A stretch of 64,000 bases of DNA from an uncultured Tateyamaria sp. (GTDB lineage: Bacteria > Pseudomonadota > Alphaproteobacteria > Rhodobacterales > Rhodobacteraceae): NCBI GenBank assembly GCA_905480645.1, contig CAJQRC010000010.1, positions 184,972 through 248,971 of the forward strand, in the 5' to 3' direction. The translations under genes and the position numbers were made by a program. Each line of letters begins with the position of its first letter. Within the stretch, counting starts at the first letter, position 1. Below, one piece after another: positions 30,632 through 40,268 of this stretch. The notes under the pieces were generated by a model. The model was not told the DNA's origin, did not search any database, and saw nothing but the letters and a program-made list of their open reading frames with translations.

Positions 30632-30910
30632 ATGTCTCGTTCTGTTTGGAAAGGTCCGTTTGTCGACAGCTACGTGCTGAAGAAAGCGGAAGCTTCGCGC
30701 GAAAGCGGTCGCAATGAAGTAATCAAAATTTGGTCAAGACGATCGACAATTCTGCCGCAGTTTGTGGGATTGACGTTTGGTGTCTATAATGGCCGCAAAC
30801 ACATTCCAGTGAATGTGTCTGAAGAAATGATTGGACAAAAGTTCGGTGAATATTCGCCTACGCGGACTTATTATGGTCACGCTGCAGATAAAAAGGCGAA
30901 ACGCAAATGA
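30632..30910 (+). CDS. rpsS: 30S ribosomal protein S19
   Basis: The 92-residue protein starts [20 protein letters not shown] and contains [20 protein letters not shown] and the C-terminal [17 protein letters not shown], all family landmarks. S19 binds 16S rRNA in the head with S13 and contacts the A-site tRNA region. The stop overlaps the start of rplV by four bases (ATGA). Confidence 0.97.
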   Translation: MSRSVWKGPFVDSYVLKKAEASRESGRNEVIKIWSRRSTILPQFVGLTFGVYNGRKHIPVNVSEEMIGQKFGEYSPTRTYYGHAADKKAKRK

Positions 30911-31287
30911 GTAAGGTTTCAAATCCACGTCGTGTGGCAGACAATGAAGCTATGGCTAAAACCCGTATGTTACGTACTTCACCGCAGAAACTAAACCTCG
31001 TGGCAGCAATGATACGTGGGAAGAAAGTTGATAAAGCTCTGACCGACTTGACCTTCTCCAAAAAGCGGATTGCTCAAGACGTTAAAAAGTGCTTGCAGTC
31101 TGCCATCGCTAACGCGGAAAATAACCATAATCTCGATGTGGACGAGCTGGTAGTTGCAGAGGCATGGGTAGGAAAGAATATGACTCTCAAACGCGGCCGA
31201 CCTCGGGCACGAGGTCGTTTTGGTAAGATAATGAAGCCCTTTGCTGAGATTACTATTAAGGTGCGTCAAGTGGAGGAACAAGTCTGA
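30907..31287 (+). CDS. rplV: 50S ribosomal protein L22
   Basis: The 126-residue protein has the L22 core, [20 protein letters not shown], and the tunnel-lining hairpin region [21 protein letters not shown]22 spans the exit tunnel, and macrolide-resistance insertions would fall in this hairpin. None is evident. The start overlaps rpsS and the stop overlaps rpsC by one base (TGATG). Confidence 0.96.
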   Translation: MSKVSNPRRVADNEAMAKTRMLRTSPQKLNLVAAMIRGKKVDKALTDLTFSKKRIAQDVKKCLQSAIANAENNHNLDVDELVVAEAWVGKNMTLKRGRPRARGRFGKIMKPFAEITIKVRQVEEQV

Positions 31288-31994
31288 TGGGTAATAAAGT
31301 CAATCCAATTGGCATGCGCTTGCAGGTGAACCGCACCTGGGATAGCCGCTGGTATGCCGACACGAAGGATTATGGTGATCTTCTGCTTGAAGATCTTAAA
31401 ATTCGCGAATTTATCAAAAAAGAGTGTCATCAGGCAGGCGTCGCTCGTGTGATAATAGAGCGTCCGCACAAAAAGTGTCGCGTCACAATTCATACGGCAC
31501 GTCCTGGTGTTATAATAGGCAAAAAAGGTGCTGATATTGAGGGTCTTCGTAAGAAACTCGCTAGTCTGACAGATAGCGAGCTACACTTAAATATAGTTGA
31601 AGTACGGAAGCCTGAGTTAGACGCGGCATTGGTTGGCGAAAGTATTGCACAGCAACTAGAGCGGCGAGTTTCGTTCCGGCGTGCTATGAAACGTGCTGTA
31701 CAAAATGCTATGCGCATGGGTGCCTTAGGTATTCGTGTTAACGTCGCTGGCCGCCTTGGCGGGGCAGAGATTGCACGAACTGAATGGTATCGAGAGGGTC
31801 GAGTACCTCTACATACTTTAAGAGCTGACATAGATTACGCACACGTCGAGGCAACAACTGCTTATGGTATCATTGGGATCAAAACTTGGATCTTTAAAGG
31901 TGAAATCATGGAGCATGATCCTCAGGCGCGTGACCGTAAAGCACAGGAACTCCAGGACGGCCCAGCACCTCGCGGTGCAGGCGGTCGACGCTAA
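31287..31994 (+). CDS. rpsC: 30S ribosomal protein S3
   Basis: The 235-residue protein begins [20 protein letters not shown]. The KH domain carries the GxxG loop in [19 protein letters not shown], and the C-terminal domain contains [21 protein letters not shown]3 helps form the mRNA entry helicase of the 30S subunit. It ends with a short basic-proline tail. rplP follows after 15 bases. Confidence 0.97.
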   Translation: MGNKVNPIGMRLQVNRTWDSRWYADTKDYGDLLLEDLKIREFIKKECHQAGVARVIIERPHKKCRVTIHTARPGVIIGKKGADIEGLRKKLASLTDSELHLNIVEVRKPELDAALVGESIAQQLERRVSFRRAMKRAVQNAMRMGALGIRVNVAGRLGGAEIARTEWYREGRVPLHTLRADIDYAHVEATTAYGIIGIKTWIFKGEIMEHDPQARDRKAQELQDGPAPRGAGGRR

Positions 31995-32009
31995 AAGAGG
32001 GTTATTATA

Positions 32010-32423
32010 ATGCTTCAACCAAAGCGCACTAAGTTCCGCAAACAGTTTAAGGGCTCTATAAAGGGGCTTGCTAAGGGTGGATCTGATCTCAATTTTGGTA
32101 CTTATGGGCTAAAAGCTATTGAACCAGAGAGAGTTACAGCTCGCCAAATAGAGGCGGCCCGTCGTGCTATGACACGTCATATGAAACGACAGGGACGGGT
32201 CTGGATTCGTATTTTCCCTGATGTGCCTGTGACGGCCAAACCCATTGAAGTTCGTATGGGTAAGGGAAAAGGTTCGGTAGACCGGTGGGCCGCCAAGGTT
32301 AAACCTGGGCGTGTGATGTTTGAGATCGACGGTGTCAACGATGATACTGCTCGTGAGGCATTACGCCTTGCTGCAATGAAGCTGCCGATTAAGACGCGCG
32401 TTATCGTTCGCGAGGATTGGTAA
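32010..32423 (+). CDS. rplP: 50S ribosomal protein L16
   Basis: The 137-residue protein starts [20 protein letters not shown]. The conserved loop [10 protein letters not shown] is at residues 81-90. Arg82 aligns with the arginine hydroxylated by the JmjC oxygenase YcfD in Escherichia coli L16, so the target residue is kept. L16 lies between the A site and the peptidyl-transferase centre. A terminator follows, and an antisense 2OG oxygenase gene comes next instead of rpmC. Confidence 0.97.
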   Translation: MLQPKRTKFRKQFKGSIKGLAKGGSDLNFGTYGLKAIEPERVTARQIEAARRAMTRHMKRQGRVWIRIFPDVPVTAKPIEVRMGKGKGSVDRWAAKVKPGRVMFEIDGVNDDTAREALRLAAMKLPIKTRVIVREDW

Positions 32424-32493
32424 TTTAACTAGTTAACTGAAAAATACAAAATGTTTTTTGGTATAACAACGGTTCAAACTTGCATGATACTTT

Positions 32494-32530
32494 AAAAAAA
32501 CCCTTGCACGAAAGTGTCAGGGTTTTTATT
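32494..32530 (+). terminator. Rho-independent terminator after rplP
   Basis: AAAACCC-T-TGCAC pairs with GTGTC-A-GGGTTTT around a GAAA tetraloop, followed by T-rich sequence. It ends the rplB-rplP unit. The remaining bases up to 32773 are AT-rich and hold no supported gene. Confidence 0.85.
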
Positions 32531-32773
32531 TTTGAATCATGCTATAATCTCATTACGACTTATTTTTTGAAAATGATTTCAATATTGGGCGTTTATGAAC
32601 TCATTTAAGTTTTATATGGTAAATCATACTCAACTGTTATTAAATAATGCCAAAGGCCCCAGTCCCTATTTCCCATCATTCGTCTTGTCAAACGATCAAC
32701 TAATTTTACAAAAAAACTATAAAATGGGATACTCAACTTGTTGTAAGCCTTTTGTAGCATGCCCTAAGTCAGT

Positions 32774-33394
32774 TTATCCCCAGCCAAAATTAAATGATAC
32801 TGATATTCGCTCTTCTTCGGCTAGGTTCATTGGGACCTCATGGCGCAGCCAGCCTTCCCACAGTAGTACATCCCCAATGGATGGTGTTACATAGTGGAAT
32901 TGTTGTAAATCTTCGGGTGCATCTTCGGCCTTTTGTGGGGCCGCCATCATCATAGGTAGCCGTGGATCTTCAAATTTTAGTGTCGATGCTCCTTTTGGCA
33001 TTACCACGTAGATTGTACCAGAGATAACTGAATGTGGATGAATATGCCCAGTGTGTATACCACCTTCAGGAAGAATATTGATCCATATGCTGTCTAGAGT
33101 GAGTTTTCTTTCACCTAAATCGAATGCTAGCTCTGCGGCAAATGTGGTAACATGGGTTTCGAGTAGTTTGACCAAATCAGCAAAGATGGGAAACCTCCAA
33201 GGTAGATCGTTAAGTGAGGCATAAGAAGTGTATCCAGGATAACCTTGTGCTTCGCACCATTCCTGACCAGCTATGTCGTCTTCTGCTATTCTGTAGCAGC
33301 TGATGGATAGTTCGGTTAAGTCTATTAGGGGACTTTGTTCTAACAGTGTAGATTGGTAAAGACGGGTAGCAAAAAGTGAAGTAATTTTTGTCAT
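32774..33394 (-). CDS. Putative Fe(II)/2-oxoglutarate-dependent oxygenase (TIGR02466-like)
   Basis: This 206-residue protein lies antisense between rplP and rpmC. HTGHIHPHSVISGTIYVV at residues 114-131, KFEDPR near 140-145, GDVLLWEGWLRHEVP and ERISVSFNF match the TIGR02466 family of putative 2OG oxygenases. Candidate iron ligands are His117 or His119 and His185, with Arg196 likely to bind 2-oxoglutarate. These assignments follow the family pattern and are not proven. The substrate is unknown. It is read divergently from rpmC across about 170 bases and converges on the rplP terminator. It could be ribosome-related by position, or simply inserted there. Confidence 0.8.
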   Translation of the reverse strand: MTKITSLFATRLYQSTLLEQSPLIDLTELSISCYRIAEDDIAGQEWCEAQGYPGYTSYASLNDLPWRFPIFADLVKLLETHVTTFAAELAFDLGERKLTLDSIWINILPEGGIHTGHIHPHSVISGTIYVVMPKGASTLKFEDPRLPMMMAAPQKAEDAPEDLQQFHYVTPSIGDVLLWEGWLRHEVPMNLAEEERISVSFNFGWG

Positions 33395-33459
33395 GAAAGC
33401 TCACAATCAATAGATATGTTCCGAAACTGATAATAGTAGCGTATTTCTATCAAACACTC

Positions 33460-33488
33460 TTGCCAAGTCCGTAAACCGTCTCTATACG
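33460..33488 (+). promoter_or_regulatory. Candidate promoter of the rpmC-rpmD (spc) unit
   Basis: TTGCCA and TATACG are spaced by 17 bases, and the -10 continues as CGCCTC, a GC-rich discriminator. The string TATACGCGC is shared exactly with the candidate rpsL promoter at 22600-22628. It lies about 80 bases ahead of rpmC, in the divergent region shared with the oxygenase gene. Confidence 0.6.
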
Positions 33489-33566
33489 CGCCTCAATTGC
33501 CCACTCCACAAGAATCAGAGTTACGCTTGAATGCAGCTCCCTTGTGATGTCGAAAGGAATAGGCGA

Positions 33567-33767
33567 ATGAACGCCAAGGAACTCCGGGATAAAACTCCCG
33601 ATCAATTACGAGATGATTTAGCGAGCCTGAAAAAAGAGGCTTTTAACCTGAGGTTTCAGCAAGCTACTGGTCAGTTAGAAAACCCTTCGCGTTTGCGAGG
33701 CGCGCGGCGTGACGCTGCTCGTGTGAAGACGATCCTAAATGAACAAGCCTCAAAAGCTGCGGAATAA
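33567..33767 (+). CDS. rpmC: 50S ribosomal protein L29
   Basis: The ATG at 33567, preceded by GAAAGGAATAGGCGA, gives a 66-residue protein beginning [21 protein letters not shown] longer frame from 33531 has no support. The two-helix fold with [20 protein letters not shown] is typical L29. It sits at the tunnel exit next to L23. It opens the unit that runs through rpmD, with rpsQ 12 bases downstream. Confidence 0.96.
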   Translation: MNAKELRDKTPDQLRDDLASLKKEAFNLRFQQATGQLENPSRLRGARRDAARVKTILNEQASKAAE

Positions 33768-33779
33768 GGAAAGCACGAT

Positions 33780-34010
33780 ATGCCAAAGCGTATTTTAACC
33801 GGCACCGTGACATCCGATGCCAACGCCCAGACAGTTACTGTTTCCGTAGAGCGCCGCTTTACGCACCCGGTTTTGAAAAAGACCATTCGGAAGTCCAAAA
33901 AGTATAGGGCTCATGATGAGAAAAATATTTTTAAGGTTGGGGACTCTGTTCGTATTGTAGAGTGCGCCCCAAAGTCAAAAACAAAACGCTGGGAAGTGCT
34001 CGAAGCTTAA
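33780..34010 (+). CDS. rpsQ: 30S ribosomal protein S17
   Basis: The 76-residue OB-fold protein starts [20 protein letters not shown] and contains [20 protein letters not shown] and [11 protein letters not shown], the S17 landmarks. It is a primary binder of the 16S rRNA 5' domain. It is a little shorter than the enterobacterial form. An 80-base gap precedes rplN. Confidence 0.96.
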   Translation: MPKRILTGTVTSDANAQTVTVSVERRFTHPVLKKTIRKSKKYRAHDEKNIFKVGDSVRIVECAPKSKTKRWEVLEA

Positions 34011-34090
34011 CTAAAACTTCGTTGCTCTTAGCATAAATCGAAACCCTGGGGACAAGGCACGTATAGCCCCTCAAAGGTCGGGAGAAACAA

Positions 34091-34459
34091 ATGATCCAGA
34101 TGCAAACCAACTTGGATGTTGCTGACAATAGCGGCGCTCGCCGTGTGCAGTGTATCAAGGTGTTAGGTGGTTCCAAGCGTAAATATGCATCCGTTGGTGA
34201 CGTAATCGTTGTGTCGGTAAAGGAAGCTATCCCGAGAGGCCGCGTTAAAAAAGGCGACGTCCGGAAAGCAGTTGTTGTACGCACGGCGAAGGAAGTGCGT
34301 CGTGACGACGGTACAGCCATTAGGTTCGACAGAAATGCAGCAGTTATCCTGAATAATAATAACGAACCCATTGGCACCCGCATTTTTGGCCCTGTGGTTC
34401 GAGAATTACGTGGTAAGAACTTTATGAAAATTATATCCCTAGCTCCGGAGGTTCTCTAA
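34091..34459 (+). CDS. rplN: 50S ribosomal protein L14
   Basis: The 122-residue protein starts [20 protein letters not shown], with a good GGGAG site seven bases upstream. It contains the L14 signature [15 protein letters not shown] and the C-terminal [14 protein letters not shown]14 forms an intersubunit bridge and binds the silencing factor RsfS. The stop overlaps the rplX start by one base (TAATG). Confidence 0.97.
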   Translation: MIQMQTNLDVADNSGARRVQCIKVLGGSKRKYASVGDVIVVSVKEAIPRGRVKKGDVRKAVVVRTAKEVRRDDGTAIRFDRNAAVILNNNNEPIGTRIFGPVVRELRGKNFMKIISLAPEVL

Positions 34460-34764
34460 TGGCCGCGAAGCTAAAAACAGGCGATAAAGTTGTTATGTTG
34501 TCGGGTAAAGACAAAGGGAAAGAAGGGACTATTTCATCTATTGATCCTAAGTCTAACAAAGCCATTGTAGACGGCCTGAACATTTTTATTAGGGCCACTC
34601 GTCAGAGCCAGACTACCCAAGGTGGGCGTATTCCAAAGGCGATGCCGGTGGATTTATCCAATCTAGCCATTTTAGACGCCAAGGGGAAGGCTACACGGGT
34701 TGGCTTTAAAATAGACGGAGATAAGAAGGTTCGATTTGCTAAAACAACTGGGGATGTGATTTGA
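34459..34764 (+). CDS. rplX: 50S ribosomal protein L24
   Basis: The 101-residue protein carries the KOW motif [20 protein letters not shown] and the conserved loop [15 protein letters not shown]24 starts 50S assembly and lies at the tunnel exit. Both ends overlap neighbours by a single base (rplN upstream, rplE downstream as TGATG), which fixes the starts well. Confidence 0.97.
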   Translation: MAAKLKTGDKVVMLSGKDKGKEGTISSIDPKSNKAIVDGLNIFIRATRQSQTTQGGRIPKAMPVDLSNLAILDAKGKATRVGFKIDGDKKVRFAKTTGDVI

Positions 34765-35327
34765 TGCTGGACACGGCGAACTACAAACCGCGTCTTAAGA
34801 CGCAATATCGCGAAACCATCCGCTCATCTATGAGAGAAGAGTTTGGCTACAAGAACGATATGCAAATACCGCGCTTGGATAAGGTTGTTCTGAACATAGG
34901 ATGTGGTGCAGAAGCGGTACGCGATAGTAAAAAAGCAAAGTCTGCCCAAGAAGACCTAACCTCGATCGCTGGACAAAAAGCTCTAACAACAACAGCTAAA
35001 AAGTCTATTGCTGGTTTTCGGGTGCGTGAAGATATGCCCTTAGGAGCCAAAGTGACTCTTCGTGGCGACCGCATGTACGATTTTTTAGATCGGCTTATTA
35101 CCATTGCAATGCCTCGCATCCGAGATTTTCGTGGTGTTTCAGGAAAGTCTTTTGATGGGCGTGGTAACTATGCTATGGGAATGAAGGAACATCTAGTATT
35201 CCCTGAAATTGACTTCGATAAGGTTGATGAGAACTGGGGAATGGATATCGTTATTACCACAACTGCTAAAACCGATGCTGAAGCAAAAGCTTTGCTGAAG
35301 CATTTTAACATGCCCTTCAATTCGTAA
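34764..35327 (+). CDS. rplE: 50S ribosomal protein L5
   Basis: From the ATG at 34764, overlapping the rplX TGA, the protein has 187 residues beginning [38 protein letters not shown] and the later [19 protein letters not shown] are the L5 landmarks. L5 binds 5S rRNA and contacts the P-site tRNA. A TTG one codon upstream is a less likely start. Confidence 0.97.
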   Translation: MLDTANYKPRLKTQYRETIRSSMREEFGYKNDMQIPRLDKVVLNIGCGAEAVRDSKKAKSAQEDLTSIAGQKALTTTAKKSIAGFRVREDMPLGAKVTLRGDRMYDFLDRLITIAMPRIRDFRGVSGKSFDGRGNYAMGMKEHLVFPEIDFDKVDENWGMDIVITTTAKTDAEAKALLKHFNMPFNS

Positions 35328-35344
35328 GCGCTGAGGACAAAGAT

Positions 35345-35650
35345 ATGGCAAAAAAATCCATGATCGCGCGTGAAGTGAAGCGCGAAAAGCTAGTAAAGAA
35401 ATATGCAACTAAACGGGCGGAACTCAAAGCAATTATTAGTGATGAAAATAACCCAATGGAAGATCGTTTTCGAGCTTCATTGAAATTGGCGAAATTACCA
35501 AGAAATAGTTCTGCTGTACGGCTTCATAACCGTTGTCAACTGACTGGGCGTCCGCATGCTTATTATCGCAAGCTCAAGATCAGTCGGATTGCGCTGCGGG
35601 AACTTGGCTCTGCTGGCCAAATTCCTGGCTTAGTTAAGTCTAGCTGGTAA
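35345..35650 (+). CDS. rpsN: 30S ribosomal protein S14
   Basis: The 101-residue protein is the long, zinc-free form of S14. It has no CxxC pairs, only Cys in [14 protein letters not shown], and ends [18 protein letters not shown]14 is placed in the 30S head with S3 and S10. AGGACAAAGAT precedes the ATG. rpsH follows after 13 bases. Confidence 0.97.
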   Translation: MAKKSMIAREVKREKLVKKYATKRAELKAIISDENNPMEDRFRASLKLAKLPRNSSAVRLHNRCQLTGRPHAYYRKLKISRIALRELGSAGQIPGLVKSSW

Positions 35651-35663
35651 AGGGGAGAAAGAT

Positions 35664-36056
35664 ATGAATGATCCTATCGCTGATATGCTTACCCGCATCC
35701 GCAACAGTCAAATGCGTGGTAAATCTGTGGTTTCAACCCCAGCGTCGAAACTTAGAGTTCGTGTTTTAGAAGTGCTTGCAGATGAAGGTTACATTCGCGG
35801 CTTTGAAGAAACAAAAGGTAATGGTGGCCATCCAGCCATTGAAATTAGCTTGAAGTATTACGAAGGCGAACCTGTAATTCGCGAACTGAAAAGGGTGTCA
35901 AAGCCTGGTCGTCGTGTTTATATGGGCGTCAATGACATTCCGTCCGTCCGTCAGGGGCTAGGCGTGTCGATTGTCTCCACCTCTAAGGGTGTTATGTCTG
36001 ATTCAAGTGCTCGCAGCCACAATATTGGTGGTGAAGTACTCTGTACGATTTTCTAG
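35664..36056 (+). CDS. rpsH: 30S ribosomal protein S8
   Basis: The 130-residue protein starts [20 protein letters not shown]. The C-terminal rRNA-binding block includes [16 protein letters not shown] and [10 protein letters not shown]8 organises the central domain of 16S rRNA. In enterobacteria it represses the spc operon, but no matching mRNA site was recognised here. GGGGAGAAAGAT supplies the ribosome-binding site. Confidence 0.97.
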   Translation: MNDPIADMLTRIRNSQMRGKSVVSTPASKLRVRVLEVLADEGYIRGFEETKGNGGHPAIEISLKYYEGEPVIRELKRVSKPGRRVYMGVNDIPSVRQGLGVSIVSTSKGVMSDSSARSHNIGGEVLCTIF

Positions 36057-36065
36057 GGGGCACAG

Positions 36066-36599
36066 ATGTCACGTATCGGTAAAAAACCAGTGGAATTACC
36101 ATCCGGCGTTTCCGCATCTGTCTCCGGGCAGATGATTGAGGTCCAAGGGCCAAAAGGTAAACGTTCGTTTAAAGCGACTGACGATGTTAGTATTATGGTT
36201 GAAGGAAATGCAGTAACCGTAAGCCCACGAGGTTCTTCGAAGCGAGCTCGTCAACAATGGGGTATGTCTCGCACTATGGTTGCTAATTTAGTGACTGGTG
36301 TAACTGACGGTTTTAAAAAAGAGCTTGAAATACAGGGCGTTGGTTATCGCGCTTCAATGCAGGGTAACTCCTTAAGATTAAATCTTGGGTTGTCCCATGA
36401 TGTCGACTATTCTCCACCTGCCGGTGTCACGGTTACCGCGCCGAAGCAGACAGAAATTGTGGTTGAAGGCATTGACGAACAGTTGGTAGGGCAGGTTGCT
36501 GCAAATATTCGTGAATGGCGAAAACCCGAGCCCTACAAGGGTAAAGGAATTCGTTACAAAGGTGAATTTATCTTCCGTAAGGAAGGCAAGAAAAAGTAA
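36066..36599 (+). CDS. rplF: 50S ribosomal protein L6
   Basis: The 177-residue protein has the duplicated L6 fold. It starts [20 protein letters not shown] and ends with the signature [20 protein letters not shown]. It lies near the factor-binding site and the sarcin-ricin loop. TAGGGGGCACAG precedes the ATG, nine bases after rpsH. Confidence 0.97.
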   Translation: MSRIGKKPVELPSGVSASVSGQMIEVQGPKGKRSFKATDDVSIMVEGNAVTVSPRGSSKRARQQWGMSRTMVANLVTGVTDGFKKELEIQGVGYRASMQGNSLRLNLGLSHDVDYSPPAGVTVTAPKQTEIVVEGIDEQLVGQVAANIREWRKPEPYKGKGIRYKGEFIFRKEGKKK

Positions 36600-36610
36600 G
36601 GACCAGACAC

Positions 36611-36970
36611 ATGGCAAATAGCAAACGGACTCTGTTCCTCAAGCGCCGCCTGCGCGTCCGGAACAAACTTAGCAAGGTTAACGCGGGGCGCCCTCGCCTA
36701 AGTGTTCACCGTTCTAACAGGAACATCAGTGTTCAACTGATCGATGACGCTCAAGGAGTGACACTAGCTGCGGCATCAACACTTGAGAAGAATCTCGGCG
36801 TTGTTGGTCAAAACAATGTTGCCGCAGCGGCTAAGGTTGGTACGGCAATTGCAGAACGAGCAAAAAAAGCTGGAGTAGACGCTGCTTATTTTGATCGGGG
36901 TGGCTTTCTTTTCCACGGTAAGGTGAAGGCGCTAGCAGAGGCGGCTCGTGAAGGCGGCTTAAAAATTTAA
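36611..36970 (+). CDS. rplR: 50S ribosomal protein L18
   Basis: The 119-residue protein begins with a basic segment ([20 protein letters not shown]). It continues with [20 protein letters not shown] and [20 protein letters not shown], typical L18. With L5 and L25-type proteins it packs 5S rRNA on the 50S subunit. A 97-base gap with no gene separates it from rpsE. Confidence 0.96.
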   Translation: MANSKRTLFLKRRLRVRNKLSKVNAGRPRLSVHRSNRNISVQLIDDAQGVTLAAASTLEKNLGVVGQNNVAAAAKVGTAIAERAKKAGVDAAYFDRGGFLFHGKVKALAEAAREGGLKI

Positions 36971-37067
36971 TATTTGTGGATTGCGGTCGTGCGGTCCCGA
37001 TGATCCAGGGGTGATTTCCCACTAGGATTGGTACAAAAGGCAAAAAGCCACTTTAAAGGAATGTCTC

Positions 37068-37652
37068 ATGGCAGAACGTGATAACAACCGCAGGGGTCCT
37101 CGTCGTGACAGGGACGATTCTCCGGAATTTTCGGATCGCCTAGTCGCGATTAATCGCGTCTCTAAAACCGTAAAGGGTGGTAAAAGATTTGGCTTTGCCG
37201 CTCTCGTCGTAGTCGGTGATCAAAAAGGCCGTGTTGGTTTTGGAAAAGGTAAAGCCAAAGAAGTACCTGAGGCTATTAGGAAAGCTACTGAGCAAGCTAA
37301 ACGGCAGATGATACGTGTTCAATTGCGCGAAGGGCGTACTCTCCACCACGATATGGCAGGTCGTCATGGAGCTGGGAAAGTTGTGATGAGGACAGCGCCT
37401 GAAGGTACTGGCATCATTGCCGGCGGCCCAATGCGTGCTGTGTTTGAGATGCTTGGAGTAAAGGATGTTGTGTCTAAGTCCATTGGTTCGCAAAACCCAT
37501 ACAATATGATCCGTGCCACAATAGACGGACTGAAAAAAGAACAATCTCCTCGGAGCGTGGCTCAGCGACGAGGTAAGAAGGTATCCGAAATTTTGCCCAA
37601 ACGCGACGAAGCACCAGTCGTTAATACGGCACCAGTGACTGAAGAGGTTTGA
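37068..37652 (+). CDS. rpsE: 30S ribosomal protein S5
   Basis: The 194-residue protein has the N-terminal dsRBD-like domain ([20 protein letters not shown], then [20 protein letters not shown]) and the C-terminal domain with [20 protein letters not shown]. It sits at the mRNA entry and affects accuracy. The tail beyond residue 170 is longer than in Escherichia coli. The ribosome-binding site AAAGGAATG is strong. rpmD starts five bases after the stop. Confidence 0.97.
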   Translation: MAERDNNRRGPRRDRDDSPEFSDRLVAINRVSKTVKGGKRFGFAALVVVGDQKGRVGFGKGKAKEVPEAIRKATEQAKRQMIRVQLREGRTLHHDMAGRHGAGKVVMRTAPEGTGIIAGGPMRAVFEMLGVKDVVSKSIGSQNPYNMIRATIDGLKKEQSPRSVAQRRGKKVSEILPKRDEAPVVNTAPVTEEV

Positions 37653-37657
37653 GAACC

Positions 37658-37846
37658 ATGGCTAAAACGATTGTTGTAAAACAAATTGGCTCTCCAATTA
37701 GGCGTCCTGCGAAACAACGCGCGACGCTAGTGGGTCTTGGTCTGAACAAAATGCATAAAACCAGAGAGCTGGAAGATACGCCCTCAGTAAGAGGAATGGT
37801 TAATTCAATTCCTCATATGGTCGAAATTATTGAAGAAAAAGGTTAA
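37658..37846 (+). CDS. rpmD: 50S ribosomal protein L30
   Basis: From the ATG at 37658 the protein has 62 residues, [20 protein letters not shown], with the L30 core [20 protein letters not shown]. An ATG at 37649 overlapping rpsE would add three residues, but GAGGTTTGAGAACC favours the inner start. It is the last gene of this apparent unit, followed by a hairpin and a 470-base gap before rplO. Confidence 0.95.
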   Translation: MAKTIVVKQIGSPIRRPAKQRATLVGLGLNKMHKTRELEDTPSVRGMVNSIPHMVEIIEEKG

Positions 37847-37882
37847 ATTTTAAAAAAAATAGTGCTATCCAGTAAAACTCTT

Positions 37883-37914
37883 AAAAAGGCCAATACACTC
37901 TATTAGTCTTTTTT
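37883..37914 (+). terminator. Probable terminator after rpmD
   Basis: AAAAAGGCCAAT pairs with ATTAGTCTTTTT (one mismatch, one G-U) around a seven-base loop, with a T-run. The stem is AT-rich, so termination may be partial. Bases 37915-38195 hold no supported gene. Confidence 0.5.
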
Positions 37915-38195
37915 ATTTCTATCAGGTTCTTGGTCTTTTGGTTAGATATCATGGCAACTGATAGGATTCAAAAACTCCACCAACCTATTAATAATTTTTA
38001 GTGTACGAGTGGCTAGTCATGTCCGCGATTTCAAATCCGTCTTCTGGATTTTATTTTATAACTACTAATCAAATCATGGTAGGTTCTATTTTGCTTAGAT
38101 GGATTTGATAGGTATTTCATATCATAATACCTTGATTTAGTTTAATCGAATTTTTATGTCTTTCTATATTATATAATGTTTACTAAGTTCGGGCC

Positions 38196-38224
38196 TTGAA
38201 CGGGTTAGCTTCCGAGTCTATATC
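38196..38224 (+). promoter_or_regulatory. Candidate promoter for rplO
   Basis: TTGAAC and TATATC are spaced by 17 bases, about 90 bases ahead of rplO, after a long AT-rich gap. The leader between them and the gene has GC-rich pairing potential around 38270-38300. Confidence 0.5.
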
Positions 38225-38315
38225 CCAAACAGACCACTACGGTCAAAGGAATCACAATAATATGCTGTGTCCGCCCATTCCGCTTCGGGGGTGTGTCCGG
38301 CTAAGGAGAAGCGAT

Positions 38316-38786
38316 ATGAAACTGCACGAACTTCATGATAACCCAGGCGCAAGCAAGCCGAAGAAACGGGTGGGCCGTGGTGTTGGCTCTGGTACCGGTA
38401 AGATGGGGGGGCGTGGTATCAAAGGACAGAAATCTCGTTCTGGTGTGGCAATTAATGGCTACGAAGGTGGTCAAATGCCCTTATATCAACGGTTACCTAA
38501 GCGTGGTTTTAATAAGCCTAACCGCAAAGCCTTTGCAGTAATCAATATTGGATTGATACAAAAGTTTATTGATTTGGGTAAAATTGACGCCAGTGCAGCC
38601 ATTACTGAAGATGCTTTGATTGCATCTGGCATTGTGCGGCGTAAGCTTGATGGTATTAGAGTTTTAGCTAAGGGCGAAATTAAAAGTAAGGTTAAGTTGC
38701 AAGTTACTGGTGCCTCTAAATCTGCTGTCGATTCTGTTGAAAAAGCCGGTGGAACACTTGTTGTTACTTCGGCAGCGACTGATTAA
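38316..38786 (+). CDS. rplO: 50S ribosomal protein L15
   Basis: The ATG at 38316, with AAGGAGAAGCGAT upstream, gives 156 residues starting [20 protein letters not shown]. The glycine-rich N-terminal part ([20 protein letters not shown]) reaches deep into the 50S subunit. The upstream 40-codon extension of the frame overlaps the candidate promoter and is rejected. The gene has its own promoter-like signal and is followed by a terminator before secY, so it may be transcribed alone. Confidence 0.97.
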   Translation: MKLHELHDNPGASKPKKRVGRGVGSGTGKMGGRGIKGQKSRSGVAINGYEGGQMPLYQRLPKRGFNKPNRKAFAVINIGLIQKFIDLGKIDASAAITEDALIASGIVRRKLDGIRVLAKGEIKSKVKLQVTGASKSAVDSVEKAGGTLVVTSAATD

Positions 38787-38845
38787 GCCGTAATCACTGC
38801 TTGTGAGCCGTGCCTAAGACGCTTACATAAGATCAAGTTTTCATT

Positions 38846-38884
38846 ACGCTGCCCCCGCTCGAAGACGGTTTGGGCAGCGTTTTT
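38846..38884 (+). terminator. Hairpin terminator/attenuator between rplO and secY
   Basis: The perfect nine-pair stem ACGCTGCCC/GGGCAGCGT with a 17-base loop is followed by TTTT. It ends 20 bases before the secY start, so it may attenuate rather than fully stop transcription into secY. Confidence 0.75.
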
Positions 38885-38903
38885 GCTAAAGGACATTACC
38901 CGT

Positions 38904-40268
38904 ATGGTATCTGCTGTTGAGAATATGGCCGCAAACACGAGCTGGAGCGCTCTTGGTAAAGCCACTGACCTGCGTAACCGTATTTTGTTCACTCTCGGTT
39001 TGCTTATAGTCTACCGATTAGGAACTTTTATTCCTGTGCCTGGCATTGATGGTGCGGCTCTTCGGGAGTTTATGGAAAGCGCCGGGCAAGGGATTGGTGG
39101 CATGGTTTCCATGTTCACTGGTGGCGCACTGGGTCGCATGGGAATTTTTGCCCTAGGCATAATGCCATATATTTCGGCTTCTATTATTATTCAGCTCTTG
39201 ACTTCGATGGTACCTAAGCTTGAACAACTCAAGAAAGAAGGCGAACAAGGCCGCAAGAAAATCAATCAATACACTCGGTACGGAACGGTGGCATTGGCTA
39301 CTCTTCAGGCTTACGGCTTGGCTGTATCTTTAGAGTCCGGTGATTTGGTAACGGAACCAGGCATGTTCTTTCGCATGGCCTGTCTGATAACACTAGTTGG
39401 TGGTACTATGTTTCTTATGTGGCTTGGTGAGCAAATCACCGCACGTGGCATAGGCAATGGGATTTCGTTGATTATTTTTGTTGGTATCATTGCGGAAGTT
39501 CCTGCTGCAATAGCTCAATTTTTTGCTTCTGGCCGATCTGGGGCGATCAGCCCTGCAGTTATTGTAGGTGTGCTGGTGATGGTTATAGCGACAATTATGT
39601 TTGTTGTTTTTATGGAGCGGGCATTGCGCAAAATCCATATTCAATATCCTCGCCGTCAAGTAGGTATGAAGGTTTATGACGGTGGCTCCAGTCACTTGCC
39701 GGTCAAAGTAAATCCTGCGGGCGTTATCCCAGCTATTTTTGCTTCATCTCTTTTGTTGTTGCCTATTACAATTAGCACATTCTCTGGCAACTCGACCAAT
39801 CCCATTATGAGTTGGTTATTGGCAAATTTCGGTCCTGGGCAGCCTTTATATTTGGCATTTTTTGTTCTGATGATAGTATTTTTCGCATACTTTTACACTT
39901 TTAATGTTAGTTTTAAACCTGATGATGTCGCGGATAATCTAAAAAACCAGAATGGCTTTGTGCCTGGTATACGCCCCGGAAAAAAGACTGCAGAGTATCT
40001 AGAATATGTGGTTAATCGCGTGCTCGTCTTAGGATCTGCGTATTTGGCCGCAGTGTGTCTTTTACCTGAAATACTTAGGGGCCAGTTCGCTATACCATTT
40101 TATTTTGGAGGTACGTCGGTTTTGATTGTTGTTTCTGTTACTATGGATACGATTCAACAAGCACAAAGCCATCTATTGGCGCATCAGTATGAGGGTTTGA
40201 TTGAGAAGTCTCAATTACGGGGTAAAGGCGCCAAGGGTCGTAAAAAACGGAGCCCCGTGCGTCGATGA
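38904..40268 (+). CDS. secY: Preprotein translocase subunit SecY
   Basis: The ATG at 38904 gives 454 residues starting [14 protein letters not shown], as in Rhodobacteraceae. The TTG at 38883 lies in the terminator tail and is unlikely. Ten transmembrane helices are expected. The plug-domain region ([20 protein letters not shown]) and [20 protein letters not shown] are visible, as is the lateral-gate region near [14 protein letters not shown]. With SecE it forms the translocation pore. Its stop overlaps the adk start (ATGA). Confidence 0.97.
   Translation: MVSAVENMAANTSWSALGKATDLRNRILFTLGLLIVYRLGTFIPVPGIDGAALREFMESAGQGIGGMVSMFTGGALGRMGIFALGIMPYISASIIIQLLTSMVPKLEQLKKEGEQGRKKINQYTRYGTVALATLQAYGLAVSLESGDLVTEPGMFFRMACLITLVGGTMFLMWLGEQITARGIGNGISLIIFVGIIAEVPAAIAQFFASGRSGAISPAVIVGVLVMVIATIMFVVFMERALRKIHIQYPRRQVGMKVYDGGSSHLPVKVNPAGVIPAIFASSLLLLPITISTFSGNSTNPIMSWLLANFGPGQPLYLAFFVLMIVFFAYFYTFNVSFKPDDVADNLKNQNGFVPGIRPGKKTAEYLEYVVNRVLVLGSAYLAAVCLLPEILRGQFAIPFYFGGTSVLIVVSVTMDTIQQAQSHLLAHQYEGLIEKSQLRGKGAKGRKKRSPVRR

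Noticed and set aside
32595..32894. 99-codon plus-strand frame overlapping the oxygenase gene
   Set aside because: Half of it is antisense to a recognisable protein, the rest is low-complexity AT-rich sequence, and there is no ribosome-binding site.
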